A stretch of 64,000 nt of DNA from Williamsia maris (GTDB lineage: Bacteria; Actinomycetota; Actinomycetes; Mycobacteriales; Mycobacteriaceae): the NCBI RefSeq assembly GCF_024171815.1, contig NZ_JAMTCJ010000002.1, forward strand, positions 620,001 through 684,000, written 5' to 3'. Below, in pieces: positions 25,395-33,531 of this stretch; the stretch's first letter is position 1; every line of letters starts with the position of its first letter. A program made the position numbers and the translations under genes. The notes below the pieces were generated by a model that saw nothing but the letters and a program-made list of their open reading frames with translations, was not told the DNA's origin and ran no database searches.

Positions 25395-26810
25395 TCACGC
25401 GGCGACAGAAGTCGTTCGATGCCCGTCGCGCCATTCCCACGCCGCGTAGAGCACTTCGAGGGTGTAGCCGAGATCGAGTCGTCCACCGCCGACGGGTTCG
25501 ACCGAATCGGGTGCGATGTCGGCGTCTGGTCGCCAGTTCGCCGGCACCTGTGTGGCCGGGGCGACCTCGATCAGCGAGCCGTCGGTCCGATGAAACGAGA
25601 ACCGCTGCACCCCGAGAGCACGGATCGAGAACTTCCCGTGGTGCAGCGCGCGGTGATGCGTCGAGCACAGCATGATGAGGTTGTCGGGATCGGTGGTGCC
25701 GCCGTCGCGCCAGAACCGGACGTGATGTGCATGCAGGTGGCGCGTCCGACCGCACCCCGGATGTCGACATCCACGATCGCGTTCGAACACCACCCGCAGC
25801 AGAGCACGCGTGGGCAGTCGTCGTTTGCGACCCATCTTGAGCGCGACACCTTTGCGGCCTTTCCTGTGGGTGACCCGCCGGGTCGAACCGCCGCATGAGG
25901 CCTCTGCGACCTCGGCGTCGGAAATGGCCGGTCCGGCATCGAGGTGTGACTGCGTGGCATCAGCGTCGGTGTCCGTCTCGCTGTGGATCACGACCTCCGC
26001 GCCGGGTGCGAACTCAGGCATCGCGATCACCGTCTGCGCGGTGTCGGCCATCGCGACGACCGCCTCGGCGATGTTCGACGGGACGTGACGCCACAGATCG
26101 ACCGATCCGTTCGCGCTCCGCGGAGCGTTGTCACCGGAGGGGTCGTCGGAGCCAGGGAGAGGGAGGTCGGGATCGTCGGCGGAGCGGGTCCGTTCGTATT
26201 CGCTGCGCACCACGCCGGCGAGGAATCGCGCTCCGTCCACGGGCGCGAGACGCATCGTGACCGCCAGTGTCCCGTCGTCGTTCCACCGCCATTGCGCAGT
26301 CGATTCGACGTGACCGCTGCATGATTCGTCCTCGGTCCGGTCGATGTGCTTGATCGATCGGACGATCCGCTCGACCTGCGCCGCGGTCGCCGACAGCGCC
26401 ACCGACACCAGCTCCTCCTCACGATCCGGGGTCGCCACCCGCGTCAGCGCACGCACCTTCGAGTACGACAGCCGGCCCTCGGTGAACGCTTCGTGCATCT
26501 GCGGCAGGTCATGCAGCGCGTGGGCGATGCGCAGATGATCCTGTGCCGCGCGCAGCGACAACCCGGTGCGCCACGACAACCAGTGGGCGCACGAATTGAT
26601 GCCCTCCCCGGACCACACCCCGCGGGTGTCGAATTCACGGAGCAGATCGAGGAATCGGGCGGTCAGGGCCGCGATCTGACTTGCGTATCCCACGACGCGC
26701 TCGGTGAGAGCGTCATCCGACAGCGCGTCCGGACTCGCGTGATCGAAGATGTCGTTCGCATCGTCCCCGCGCTCCGCGGAGCGTTTCGATGCAATGGCTG
26801 TGACCGTCAT
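25395..26810 (-). CDS. DUF222 / HNH endonuclease (13E12 family)
   Basis: 471-aa protein of the actinobacterial 13E12-repeat family. An N-terminal helical DUF222 region (about 20-330) precedes a C-terminal HNH nuclease with CRHPGCGRTRHLHAHHVRFW and NLIMLCSTHHRALHHGKF (zinc-binding CxxC...CxxH and catalytic His). ATG 26810 has GGGGGA five bases upstream; earlier in-frame ATGs at 26828 and 26870 lack one. Two copies of the palindrome CGCTCCGCGGAGCG lie within the gene and a third lies upstream. These families are multicopy and may be mobile or selfish; function is unknown. Confidence 0.85.
   Translation of the reverse strand: MTVTAIASKRSAERGDDANDIFDHASPDALSDDALTERVVGYASQIAALTARFLDLLREFDTRGVWSGEGINSCAHWLSWRTGLSLRAAQDHLRIAHALHDLPQMHEAFTEGRLSYSKVRALTRVATPDREEELVSVALSATAAQVERIVRSIKHIDRTEDESCSGHVESTAQWRWNDDGTLAVTMRLAPVDGARFLAGVVRSEYERTRSADDPDLPLPGSDDPSGDNAPRSANGSVDLWRHVPSNIAEAVVAMADTAQTVIAMPEFAPGAEVVIHSETDTDADATQSHLDAGPAISDAEVAEASCGGSTRRVTHRKGRKGVALKMGRKRRLPTRALLRVVFERDRGCRHPGCGRTRHLHAHHVRFWRDGGTTDPDNLIMLCSTHHRALHHGKFSIRALGVQRFSFHRTDGSLIEVAPATQVPANWRPDADIAPDSVEPVGGGRLDLGYTLEVLYAAWEWRDGHRTTSVAA
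26114..26127. repeat. Palindrome CGCTCCGCGGAGCG, copy 1
   Basis: Perfect 14-bp palindrome inside the DUF222-HNH coding sequence, one of three within 790 bp. It is in frame as part of a variable linker (PRSANG). Confidence 0.8.
26770..26783. repeat. Palindrome CGCTCCGCGGAGCG, copy 2
   Basis: Second identical copy, near the N-terminus of the DUF222-HNH gene (residues around KRSAERGDD). Confidence 0.8.
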
Positions 26811-26880
26811 GTTTTCCCCCGATGACATGCAGTTATGAACTGCAGCAATGATATCGAGGGCCTCTGACAATCCGAGTCGG

Positions 26881-26900
26881 CCGCGCTCCGCGGAGCGCGG
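26881..26900. repeat. Palindrome CGCTCCGCGGAGCG, copy 3 (extended to 20 bp)
   Basis: Third copy, upstream of the DUF222-HNH gene and 15 bp beyond the response regulator stop. Here the symmetry extends to CCGCGCTCCGCGGAGCGCGG. It could form a cruciform or hairpin and might also act as a terminator for the two-component operon. Confidence 0.8.
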
Positions 26901-26914
26901 CGAGACCGCCGGTG

Positions 26915-27583
26915 TCAGTCGGCGACGAGCCCGTTCCGGTAGGCGTAGGCGATGGCCTGCGCACGATCCCGCAGGGCCAGCTTGGCGAAGACGTTGTTGA
27001 TGTGGGTCTTGACGGTTGACTCGCTGACGAACAACGTCGCCGCGATCTCGCGGTTGGTCGACCCATCGGCCATGTGCGTCAGCACCTCTCGCTCCCGGGT
27101 CGTCAACGAGTCGAGTCCCGGACCGCTCGCCGGGGTCGAGGGGTCGTCAGCCCCGGCACGCGCGCCGCGCAGGAGACGTTGCTGCACAGTGCGATCGAGC
27201 ACCGATTGTCCGGCCGCTGCGGAACGGATGGCCGCGGCGAGCTCGTGGCGGTTGGCGTCCTTGGTCAGATAACCGCGCGCGCCGGCGTCGAGCGCGCGGA
27301 AGACCGACTCGTCGTCGTCGAACGTGGTGAGCACGATGACCGGCAGCTCGGGGTTGTCGCCCAGCAGCGTGCGCGTGGCGTCGGCGCCGTCCATCACGGG
27401 CATCCGCAGGTCGGTCAGGACCACATCGGGTCGGTGTTCCCGCACCGCGTCGACGAGCGCCGCGCCGTCGGGGGCGGTGGCGACGATCGAGAGGTCCGGC
27501 ACCAGGTCGAGCATCGCCGCCAGGGCATCGCGAATGGTGGCCTGATCGTCGGCGATGACCACCCGGATCGGATCGGTGGTCAC
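26915..27583 (-). CDS. NarL/LuxR-type response regulator
   Basis: 222-aa two-component regulator. The receiver domain (about 1-120) has the acidic pair IADDQ, phosphoacceptor Asp in VVLTDLRMPVMDG, Thr in VLTTFDDD and Lys in YLTKDAN. The C-terminal LuxR helix-turn-helix (about 155-220) reads SLTTREREVLTHMADGSTNR and FVSESTVKTHINNVFAKLAL. It overlaps its kinase gene by 4 nt. Its target may be the CTCCACCC cluster upstream of the kinase gene. Confidence 0.93.
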   Translation of the reverse strand: MTTDPIRVVIADDQATIRDALAAMLDLVPDLSIVATAPDGAALVDAVREHRPDVVLTDLRMPVMDGADATRTLLGDNPELPVIVLTTFDDDESVFRALDAGARGYLTKDANRHELAAAIRSAAAGQSVLDRTVQQRLLRGARAGADDPSTPASGPGLDSLTTREREVLTHMADGSTNREIAATLFVSESTVKTHINNVFAKLALRDRAQAIAYAYRNGLVAD

Positions 27584-28740
27584 AGGTCGACCTCCACGTG
27601 GACGGTCCAGCCGCGACCGTCAGGTCCCACCGTGAGCCGTGCGCCCACCTCGGCCGCCCGTTCCCGCATCCCCGTCACACCGACACCGGCCCCGTCGTCG
27701 AACACCTGATCTCCCCTCGTCGTGTTGACCACCTCGATGGTCAGTAGATCAGCCCCGAACTCGACGGTCACCGAGGTGGGCGCGCCGGGCGCGTGCCTGC
27801 GGGCGTTGGTCAGCGCCTCACCGACGATGCGCTCGAGGTGCCCGCTGGTCTGGCTGTCGACGGCCCGCGGTCGGCCGGTCACCGTGACCGTCTCGGTGCT
27901 GCCCAACGACATCGCCTCGATGGTCGCGACGAGGTCGCGGCGTTCGTCGCGCAGCGCGTAGACGGCTTTGCGGGCCTCGACGAGTCCGTCGGTCACCAGG
28001 GTCTGGGCGACGGCCACCGCCTCCCGCCCTGCGTCGGCGCGACCGTCCTCGAGGAGTGCGTCGGCGAGGTTGAGCTGCATGTTCACCCCCGACAGTGAAT
28101 GGGCGAGCACATCGTGGATCTCGCGGGCGACCCGCGCCCGCTCGGCGAGTACCTGCGCCCGGCTCTCCGACGCCACAGCGCGCTCGGTCTGCTCCACCTT
28201 CTCGTGGGCCAGGCGCATCGCGGCGGCGCGGTCCCGGCGGGTCATCCCGATCAACACGGCGAGCCCCACCAGCAGCGGCCAGTAGTAGAGCGCGCCGTCG
28301 AGACGAGCGAGCGTCGCCAGGAACGCGGTGACCGAGGTGACCGTGGCGATGACGACGGCGGGCACCGCGGGAAAGCGGAACCCGGCCGTGCCGGCGAGGA
28401 TGGGGGCGAATGCGGTTGCGGGACTGTTGAGGTCGAACCCGAACAACAGACCGCACACCACCCCGCCGAACAGCGTGACGGCAAAGGAGATCCGGACGGG
28501 CACCCGGCCGAACGGCACCAGGCGCAGCATCATGGCCAGGGTCCCCAGGATCATGAGCGTCAACCCGTACAACCCGCGTCCGGTCACACCGAGTGGCGAG
28601 ACGGCGAACCAGGCGTAGATCACGATCACCGCGTTGATCGCCGGCATGAGCCGCATCATCGTCGCATCGGTGATGCCCGCGCCCGTGTACCCGTCCGCGG
28701 GCACCGGCGGCGACAGGCGAGAGAGGTTCGGCGAGCGCAT
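27580..28740 (-). CDS. Sensor histidine kinase (DesK/NarX-like HisKA_3)
   Basis: 386-aa membrane kinase. Four to six hydrophobic segments (about residues 28-170) form the sensor. A coiled stretch leads into the HisKA_3 dimerisation domain with the phosphorylated His in ARVAREIHDVLAHSLSGVNM (about 215-235). The HATPase domain follows, with GEALTNARRHAPGAPTSVTV and DGAGVGVTGMRERAAEVGAR. The start at 28740 is a guess; ATG 28797 lies inside the operator-like repeat. It pairs with the response regulator downstream and is divergent from a small membrane protein gene. Confidence 0.88.
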   Translation of the reverse strand: MRSPNLSRLSPPVPADGYTGAGITDATMMRLMPAINAVIVIYAWFAVSPLGVTGRGLYGLTLMILGTLAMMLRLVPFGRVPVRISFAVTLFGGVVCGLLFGFDLNSPATAFAPILAGTAGFRFPAVPAVVIATVTSVTAFLATLARLDGALYYWPLLVGLAVLIGMTRRDRAAAMRLAHEKVEQTERAVASESRAQVLAERARVAREIHDVLAHSLSGVNMQLNLADALLEDGRADAGREAVAVAQTLVTDGLVEARKAVYALRDERRDLVATIEAMSLGSTETVTVTGRPRAVDSQTSGHLERIVGEALTNARRHAPGAPTSVTVEFGADLLTIEVVNTTRGDQVFDDGAGVGVTGMRERAAEVGARLTVGPDGRGWTVHVEVDL

Positions 28741-28775
28741 AGCTGACCACGATGCCACCGCGAGCGCCGTCTCGG

Positions 28776-28816
28776 CTCCACCCGGGGGTGGAGACATTTC
28801 TCCACCCGGCCTCCAC
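28776..28816. promoter_or_regulatory. CTCCACCC operator cluster
   Basis: The octamer CTCCACCC occurs at 28776-28783, inverted as GGGTGGAG at 28786-28793, again direct at 28800-28807, and partly (CTCCAC) at 28811-28816. Two overlapping inverted repeats result, one with a 2-nt and one with a 6-nt spacer. The cluster lies between the kinase start and the divergent membrane protein gene, where a NarL-type regulator would be expected to act. Confidence 0.6.
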
Positions 28817-28912
28817 TGCGGGGTCGATCCGCATCCGCGCTCGCCGCAGCAGAGTTGATCTCGAGCGACACACCGGTCGCACCGGCCCACCGGGACAACC
28901 CAAGGAGTAACG

Positions 28913-29488
28913 ATGTCCGACCTCACGCAGGCAGTCGAGATCAGCGGCGGAATCTTCGCCCTCATGATGGCGACCCAGTACGGCACAAGACATTTCGGCT
29001 GGCACAAGATCGCGCTACCGGTCCTGGCCGTCTCGGGATTCGGCTACTCCTACCTCAAGGACGCGCCCACCGACCACAGCTCGGTGATGCTCTATCTCGT
29101 CGGCGCGGCGATCGGACTGGTCTTCGGGGTGCTCGCCTACGCGTCCACCGCGATGTGGGCCGACCGCACCACCGGCTCGATCATGACCCGCTGCGGCGCG
29201 GCCTTCGTCGCCGTCTGGCTCGTCGCCATGGTCGCGCGGATCGGGTTCGTCTGGGCCGTGTCCGACATCCCGGCGTTCCAGACCTGGGTCGGCGAACACA
29301 TGATGTCGATGCACCTCACGACCGAGGCCATCGCGCCGTTCTTCGTGATCTGGGCGCTGACCATGGTGGCGGGCCGCCTGGCCGGTCTCGTCGCCCGGTC
29401 ACGGGCGTTGCGCACGCAGTTCGACGCGACGCGGTCCGCCACGGTCTCGCCGGTCACCGCGCCGGTGATGACTCGAACTGCCGGGTGA
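28913..29488 (+). CDS. Small polytopic membrane protein
   Basis: 191-aa protein with four or five hydrophobic segments (around residues 10-25, 34-46, 60-80, 95-117, 140-160), which I cannot place in a named family. AAGGAG precedes the ATG. Divergence from a two-component operon across a repeat cluster makes it the probable regulated output of that system. Its 3' end overlaps the convergent esterase gene by 35 bp. Confidence 0.72.
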   Translation: MSDLTQAVEISGGIFALMMATQYGTRHFGWHKIALPVLAVSGFGYSYLKDAPTDHSSVMLYLVGAAIGLVFGVLAYASTAMWADRTTGSIMTRCGAAFVAVWLVAMVARIGFVWAVSDIPAFQTWVGEHMMSMHLTTEAIAPFFVIWALTMVAGRLAGLVARSRALRTQFDATRSATVSPVTAPVMTRTAG

Positions 29489-30497
29489 CAAAAGTTGCCG
29501 CAGCCCGCACCGCGCGTGCGGATTCGGGAGCGAACAGCGGGAACATCTGGAAGACGTGCGTCTGATCGGGCCAGATCTGCAGCTCGCTCCGACCGCCCGC
29601 GGCGGTGAGCCGGTGATGGATGTCGCGGGCGTCGTCGGCCATCACCTCGAGCGACCCGGCCTGGATGAGCGTCGTCGGCAGCGCCATGTCCGGTGTGACG
29701 GGGATGGTCAGCCGCGGATGGTCGTCGGCGACGTCGCCCAGATACATGCGGATGACGTTGGCCCCGAGCCGCGCATCGATCATCGGGTCGCGGTGGCCAC
29801 CGTTCTGCCGGGCCATCGACAACCCGAAGGTCGGGTCGGACAGCGGCGAGAACAGCACCATCGCGCGGGGTTGGCCGATGCCGTGGGCATGGTTGTGGGC
29901 GAGCAGATCGAGCGCCATGTGCCCGCCGGCCGAGTCGCCGGCGACGACGATCTGGTTCGGCGAGTAGCCCTTGTCGAGCAACCACTGATATCCCGCGATG
30001 GCATCGTCGCCGGCCGCGGGGAATCGGTGCTCGGGCCCGAGGCGGTAGTCGAGGCTGAACGCGGGCAGACCGGTCAGCGTGGACAGGCGCGAGACGAGCC
30101 CGCGGTGGGTGCGGGGAGAGCAGACGACGAAACCGCTGCCGTGCAGGTAGTAGATGATCGTCCCGCCCGGTGTGACACCGCGACCGTGCACCCATTCGCC
30201 GCGCACGCCGTGCCGCTCGCGGACCCGAGAGACCGATGTTCCACGTGGAACCGGGCTGAACCGGATCATCGACTGGTTCACGATCGGGCGATACGCCCTG
30301 ATCATCGCGGGTGAGGGTGCCGTGCGGGCATCGACCGAGCGCAGTCCGAAGCCGGAGCTCAGGGCAGGTATGGCCAGCCCGAGCGACGTGTTGAGGGTGC
30401 GGGATCGGCGCGATCCGCGGCTCGGGTGCCAGGGCATGTCGGCGTCCTCGCCGATCGGATCCCGGTCGGGCTCGGCCCCGCGGGCGGTGAAGACCAT
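29454..30497 (-). CDS. HSL-family alpha/beta hydrolase (esterase/lipase)
   Basis: 347-aa hydrolase of the hormone-sensitive lipase family, similar in layout to mycobacterial Lip proteins. The oxyanion motif is YYLHGSGFVV, a Ser variant of the usual HGGG. The nucleophile is in VVAGDSAGGHMALD, the acid is in the AGSLEVMADD region, and the base His is in DQTHVFQMFPLF. No signal peptide is evident. GAGGAGG lies about 11 nt before the ATG. A parS-like palindrome lies within the coding region. It is divergent from the ABC efflux operon. Confidence 0.88.
   Translation of the reverse strand: MVFTARGAEPDRDPIGEDADMPWHPSRGSRRSRTLNTSLGLAIPALSSGFGLRSVDARTAPSPAMIRAYRPIVNQSMIRFSPVPRGTSVSRVRERHGVRGEWVHGRGVTPGGTIIYYLHGSGFVVCSPRTHRGLVSRLSTLTGLPAFSLDYRLGPEHRFPAAGDDAIAGYQWLLDKGYSPNQIVVAGDSAGGHMALDLLAHNHAHGIGQPRAMVLFSPLSDPTFGLSMARQNGGHRDPMIDARLGANVIRMYLGDVADDHPRLTIPVTPDMALPTTLIQAGSLEVMADDARDIHHRLTAAGGRSELQIWPDQTHVFQMFPLFAPESARAVRAAATFVTRQFESSPAR
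30238..30251. other. parS-like palindrome
   Basis: GTTCCACGTGGAAC is a perfect 14-bp palindrome differing from the ParB site core GTTTCACGTGAAAC by one symmetric change (T to C in each arm). It lies inside the esterase gene. parS sites are often within genes near oriC. The CACGTG-containing sequences I noticed elsewhere in the window lack the GTT/AAC flanks. Confidence 0.4.
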
Positions 30498-30611
30498 CGA
30501 ACGAATTCCTCCTCGTCGCGCAGGACCGCGTTCGGTGGACCCGCGTTTCGACGGTAACGCCGCGCGTCCACGGGCGTGGGCGATCGGGGGATAGAAGTGA
30601 ATCGAACGTCA

Positions 30612-30648
30612 GGTGTCATGACATCCGTCATGGGCGATGCGTGACATC
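30612..30648. promoter_or_regulatory. Repeated TGACATC half-sites before the ABC efflux operon
   Basis: GGTGTCATGACATC (30612-30625) contains the 10-bp palindrome TGTCATGACA (30614-30623). TGACATC recurs at 30642-30648, 23 bp on, about two helical turns. The site lies 37-73 bp before the ATPase start, a plausible place for binding by the operon's own response regulator. Confidence 0.4.
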
Positions 30649-30684
30649 TGATCCCGGTGACGGTGCCCGCGTGGGCGCACTGTC

Positions 30685-31611
30685 ATGGGTATGAACATCC
30701 CACTCGCTCTCCGCGCCGAAGGGCTGACGAAGTCCTTCTCCGACCGACGGGGCGGCATCGTCCGCGCCGTCGACGGTGTCGACCTCGCCATCCGTCAGGG
30801 TGAGGTCGTCGCGTTCCTCGGCCCCAACGGGGCAGGCAAGACCACGACGCTCGACATGATCCTGGGCCTGAGCACACCGGACTCGGGTCGCGTCGAACTG
30901 TTCGGTCGCAGCCCGGCCGACGCCGTTGCCGCCGGGCGCATCTCGGCCGTCACGCAGACGGGGGGACTGCTCGACGACTTCACCGTCGGCGAGACGGTCG
31001 CCATCGTCGCCTCCACCTACGGCGGCTCGGTGGATCCCGCCGAGGTCATGGCCCGCGCAGACATCGCGGGTATCGCCGGGCGGAAGGTCTCCAAATGCTC
31101 TGGTGGGGAACGACAGCGGGTGAAGTTCGCGCTGGCGTTGCTGGGAGACCCCGACCTCATCGTCCTCGACGAGCCGACGGCGGGGATGGACGTCGAGTCC
31201 CGTCGGGGCTTCTGGGCCGCGATGCGCGACGACGCAGGCAACGGGCGCACCATCGTCTTCGCGACCCACTACCTCGAGGAGGCCGACGACTTCGCCGACC
31301 GCATCGTGATGATCGCCGGCGGACGGGTGGTCGCCGACGGCTCGACCGCACAGATCCGCGCCCGGGCATCGGGCCGTGTCGTCTCCGCCGCAGCCGACCC
31401 CGACCGGATCGACTGGATCGTCGCCAACGCCCCGAACGTCACCGCCACGGAGGTGCGCGGCGGGCGCGTCTACCTGACCAGCGAGGACTCCGACACCGTC
31501 GCGCGCTTCCTGTTCCACCACGACGCTGCCCACGATCTCGAGATCGTCGCCCACAACCTCGAGGACGCCTTCGTCGCCCTCACCTCGGCCACCCCGGAGA
31601 AGACCCGATGA
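30685..31611 (+). CDS. ABC-2 type exporter ATPase (DrrA/YvfR-like)
   Basis: 308-aa ATPase of a drug or antibiotic exporter. Walker A is LGPNGAGKTTT (about 49-59), Q-loop TQTGGLLDDF, signature KCSGGERQRVKF (Cys in place of the usual Leu/Val before SGG), Walker B LIVLDEPTAGMD and switch H in FATHYLEEADDF. A C-terminal accessory region (about 220-308) follows, as in DrrA proteins. It is the first gene of a four-gene operon with permease, kinase and regulator. Start 30685 or ATG 30691 is possible. Confidence 0.92.
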   Translation: MGMNIPLALRAEGLTKSFSDRRGGIVRAVDGVDLAIRQGEVVAFLGPNGAGKTTTLDMILGLSTPDSGRVELFGRSPADAVAAGRISAVTQTGGLLDDFTVGETVAIVASTYGGSVDPAEVMARADIAGIAGRKVSKCSGGERQRVKFALALLGDPDLIVLDEPTAGMDVESRRGFWAAMRDDAGNGRTIVFATHYLEEADDFADRIVMIAGGRVVADGSTAQIRARASGRVVSAAADPDRIDWIVANAPNVTATEVRGGRVYLTSEDSDTVARFLFHHDAAHDLEIVAHNLEDAFVALTSATPEKTR

Positions 31612-32393
31612 CCACCCTCGCCACCCCCACCGGAGCCCTGCGCGGTTTCTCGCCGACCTACGTGCGCATCGACGTACGCCGCGTCCTACGCAACCGCCGG
31701 GCCATGATCTTCACCCTCGCGATGCCGACGCTGCTCTACATCGTCTTCGGCGCCACGCAGAAGTACGGCTCGGACATGATCGGGCACGCCAACACCGCGG
31801 CCTACGTCATGGTGCACATGGCCGTCTACGGCTCGATACTCGCGACGACGACCAACGCCGCCTCGGTGGCACTCGAACAGCGGGACGGCTGGACGCGCAC
31901 GCTGCGGCTGACGCCGTTGACGCCACTCGCCTACGTCGCGTCCAAGGCCATGGTCGCCATGACCGTCGCGGCGTTACCGCTGCTGCTGTTGTCGGTCGTC
32001 GGTGTGTTCACCGGGGCCCGCGCGCCCGTGCTGGTCTGGGTCGGGTCGATCCTGCTCGGCTGGCTGGGCTCGTCGGTGTTCGCCGCATTCGGCATGGCCA
32101 TCGGCAGTGCCCTGAAGTCCGAGGCCGCGATGCAGGTCAGTGGCGGCGTACTGACGCTGCTGGCCTTCGGCGGCAACGTCTTCGTCCCGTTGCAGGGCGG
32201 CATGCTCACCTTCTCGATGTTCACCCCGATGTTCGGCATCAACTCGCTGGCCAACTACCCGATGACCGGCGGCGACACCGTCTACGGCGAGCACATCCCG
32301 CTGTGGGTGAGCATCGTCAACATCGGGGTGTGGGCGGCGATCTTCACCGCAGCCGCGATGTTCTTCTACCGTCGCAGCACCGAACGCCAGTGA
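31608..32393 (+). CDS. ABC-2 type exporter permease
   Basis: 261-aa membrane subunit with six predicted segments, partner of the ATPase before it (ATGA overlap). RIDVRRVLRNRRAMIFTLAM opens the fold. The conserved ABC-2 region is ASVALEQRDGWTRTLRLTPL, and the last segments include AMQVSGGVLTLLAFGGNVFV. It should form a homodimeric export channel. The cargo could be an antimicrobial or lipid, to judge from YvfRS/LnrLMN-type systems, but this is inference. Confidence 0.9.
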   Translation: MTTLATPTGALRGFSPTYVRIDVRRVLRNRRAMIFTLAMPTLLYIVFGATQKYGSDMIGHANTAAYVMVHMAVYGSILATTTNAASVALEQRDGWTRTLRLTPLTPLAYVASKAMVAMTVAALPLLLLSVVGVFTGARAPVLVWVGSILLGWLGSSVFAAFGMAIGSALKSEAAMQVSGGVLTLLAFGGNVFVPLQGGMLTFSMFTPMFGINSLANYPMTGGDTVYGEHIPLWVSIVNIGVWAAIFTAAAMFFYRRSTERQ

Positions 32394-32433
32394 CGGGGCG
32401 AGTTCCGCCGCGGCCCCGCCTACAGTCGATCCG

Positions 32434-33531
32434 GTGAGAGTGCGTTCGCTGGGCCGAGACGACATCCGGTGGGCCTTCCCGGCCATCTGGCTGATCTTCC
32501 TCGCCTATCCCGTGATCGGCCTGCTCGACGCCGACGAGTCCGCCACCCGGACGGCGGTGGGGCTGGCGCTGATCGCGGCGTTCGGCGCGGTCTACGTGGT
32601 TGCCTGCGTGCACGTCATCCCGATGCAGCGCAGCAATCCTGATCCTCGGATCGCGCTGCGCTACTTCATCATTCTGGCGGTGATCGCGGCGGCGACGACA
32701 CCGATGCTCGCCAACGGGTCGCTGTCCTTCGGGCCGTTCCTGATCGCCATCACCGTGTTCGGACTCTCCCGTCCGTTCGGGATCGTCGTCACCGCGGTCG
32801 TGATCGGGCTCGCACTGATCGGACCAGAGGTGATCGACGGGTGGGATTTCGACCCGGGAACGGTGATCGCATTGGTGGTGTCCGGGGGCGCGATGCTGGT
32901 GGCACGGAACCTGCAACTGCGCGAACGTGAGCGCGAAGCCGCCGAACAACGCAAACGCGAACTCGACGAGCAGCTCGCCGTCATCGCGGAGCGGGAACGG
33001 GTGGCGCGCGACGTCCACGACATCCTGGGCCATTCGCTGACCGTGATCACGCTGAAGTCCGAGCTGGCCGGGCGCCTCATCGACATCGACCCCGAGCGTG
33101 CGAAATCTGAACTGGCGGAGCTCCACTCGATGTCACGGCAGGCGTTGGCCGAGGTGCGGTCCACCGTCGGTGGTCTGCGCACACCGGATCTGCGGACCGA
33201 ACTGGCCTCGGCGCGGACGGCCCTCACAGCAGCCGAGATCGAGGCCGATCTGCCCACCGACCTCGCCGACATCCCGCCTGCGCGCAGCGCACTGTTCGCG
33301 TGGGTCGTGCGCGAGTCGGTGACCAACGTGGTCCGTCACAGCGGTGCGCGTCGGTGCGCGGTCGACGTGGCCGACGGACACATCGAGGTCGTCGACGACG
33401 GGTGCGGCATCGACGAACACGCCTTCGGCAACGGTCTGCGCGGGCTCACCGAGCGGGTCGACGCGGCGGGCGGGGCGCTGAGCGTCCGGGCGACGGGGAC
33501 GGGCACCGCGGTGCGGGTGACGCTCGGATGA
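32434..33531 (+). CDS. Sensor histidine kinase (DesK-like)
   Basis: 365-aa kinase with four to five membrane segments (about 15-155). A coiled linker rich in Glu/Arg follows, then the HisKA_3 box ERVARDVHDILGHSLTVITL with the phosphoacceptor His. The ATPase domain has WVVRESVTNVVRHSGARRCA and GNGLRGLTERVDAAGGAL. It uses a GTG start 40 bp after the permease gene and overlaps the regulator by 4 nt. Its position after an ABC exporter suggests it senses the exported compound or membrane stress, as with YvfT/LnrJ-type kinases. Confidence 0.92.
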   Translation: MRVRSLGRDDIRWAFPAIWLIFLAYPVIGLLDADESATRTAVGLALIAAFGAVYVVACVHVIPMQRSNPDPRIALRYFIILAVIAAATTPMLANGSLSFGPFLIAITVFGLSRPFGIVVTAVVIGLALIGPEVIDGWDFDPGTVIALVVSGGAMLVARNLQLREREREAAEQRKRELDEQLAVIAERERVARDVHDILGHSLTVITLKSELAGRLIDIDPERAKSELAELHSMSRQALAEVRSTVGGLRTPDLRTELASARTALTAAEIEADLPTDLADIPPARSALFAWVVRESVTNVVRHSGARRCAVDVADGHIEVVDDGCGIDEHAFGNGLRGLTERVDAAGGALSVRATGTGTAVRVTLG

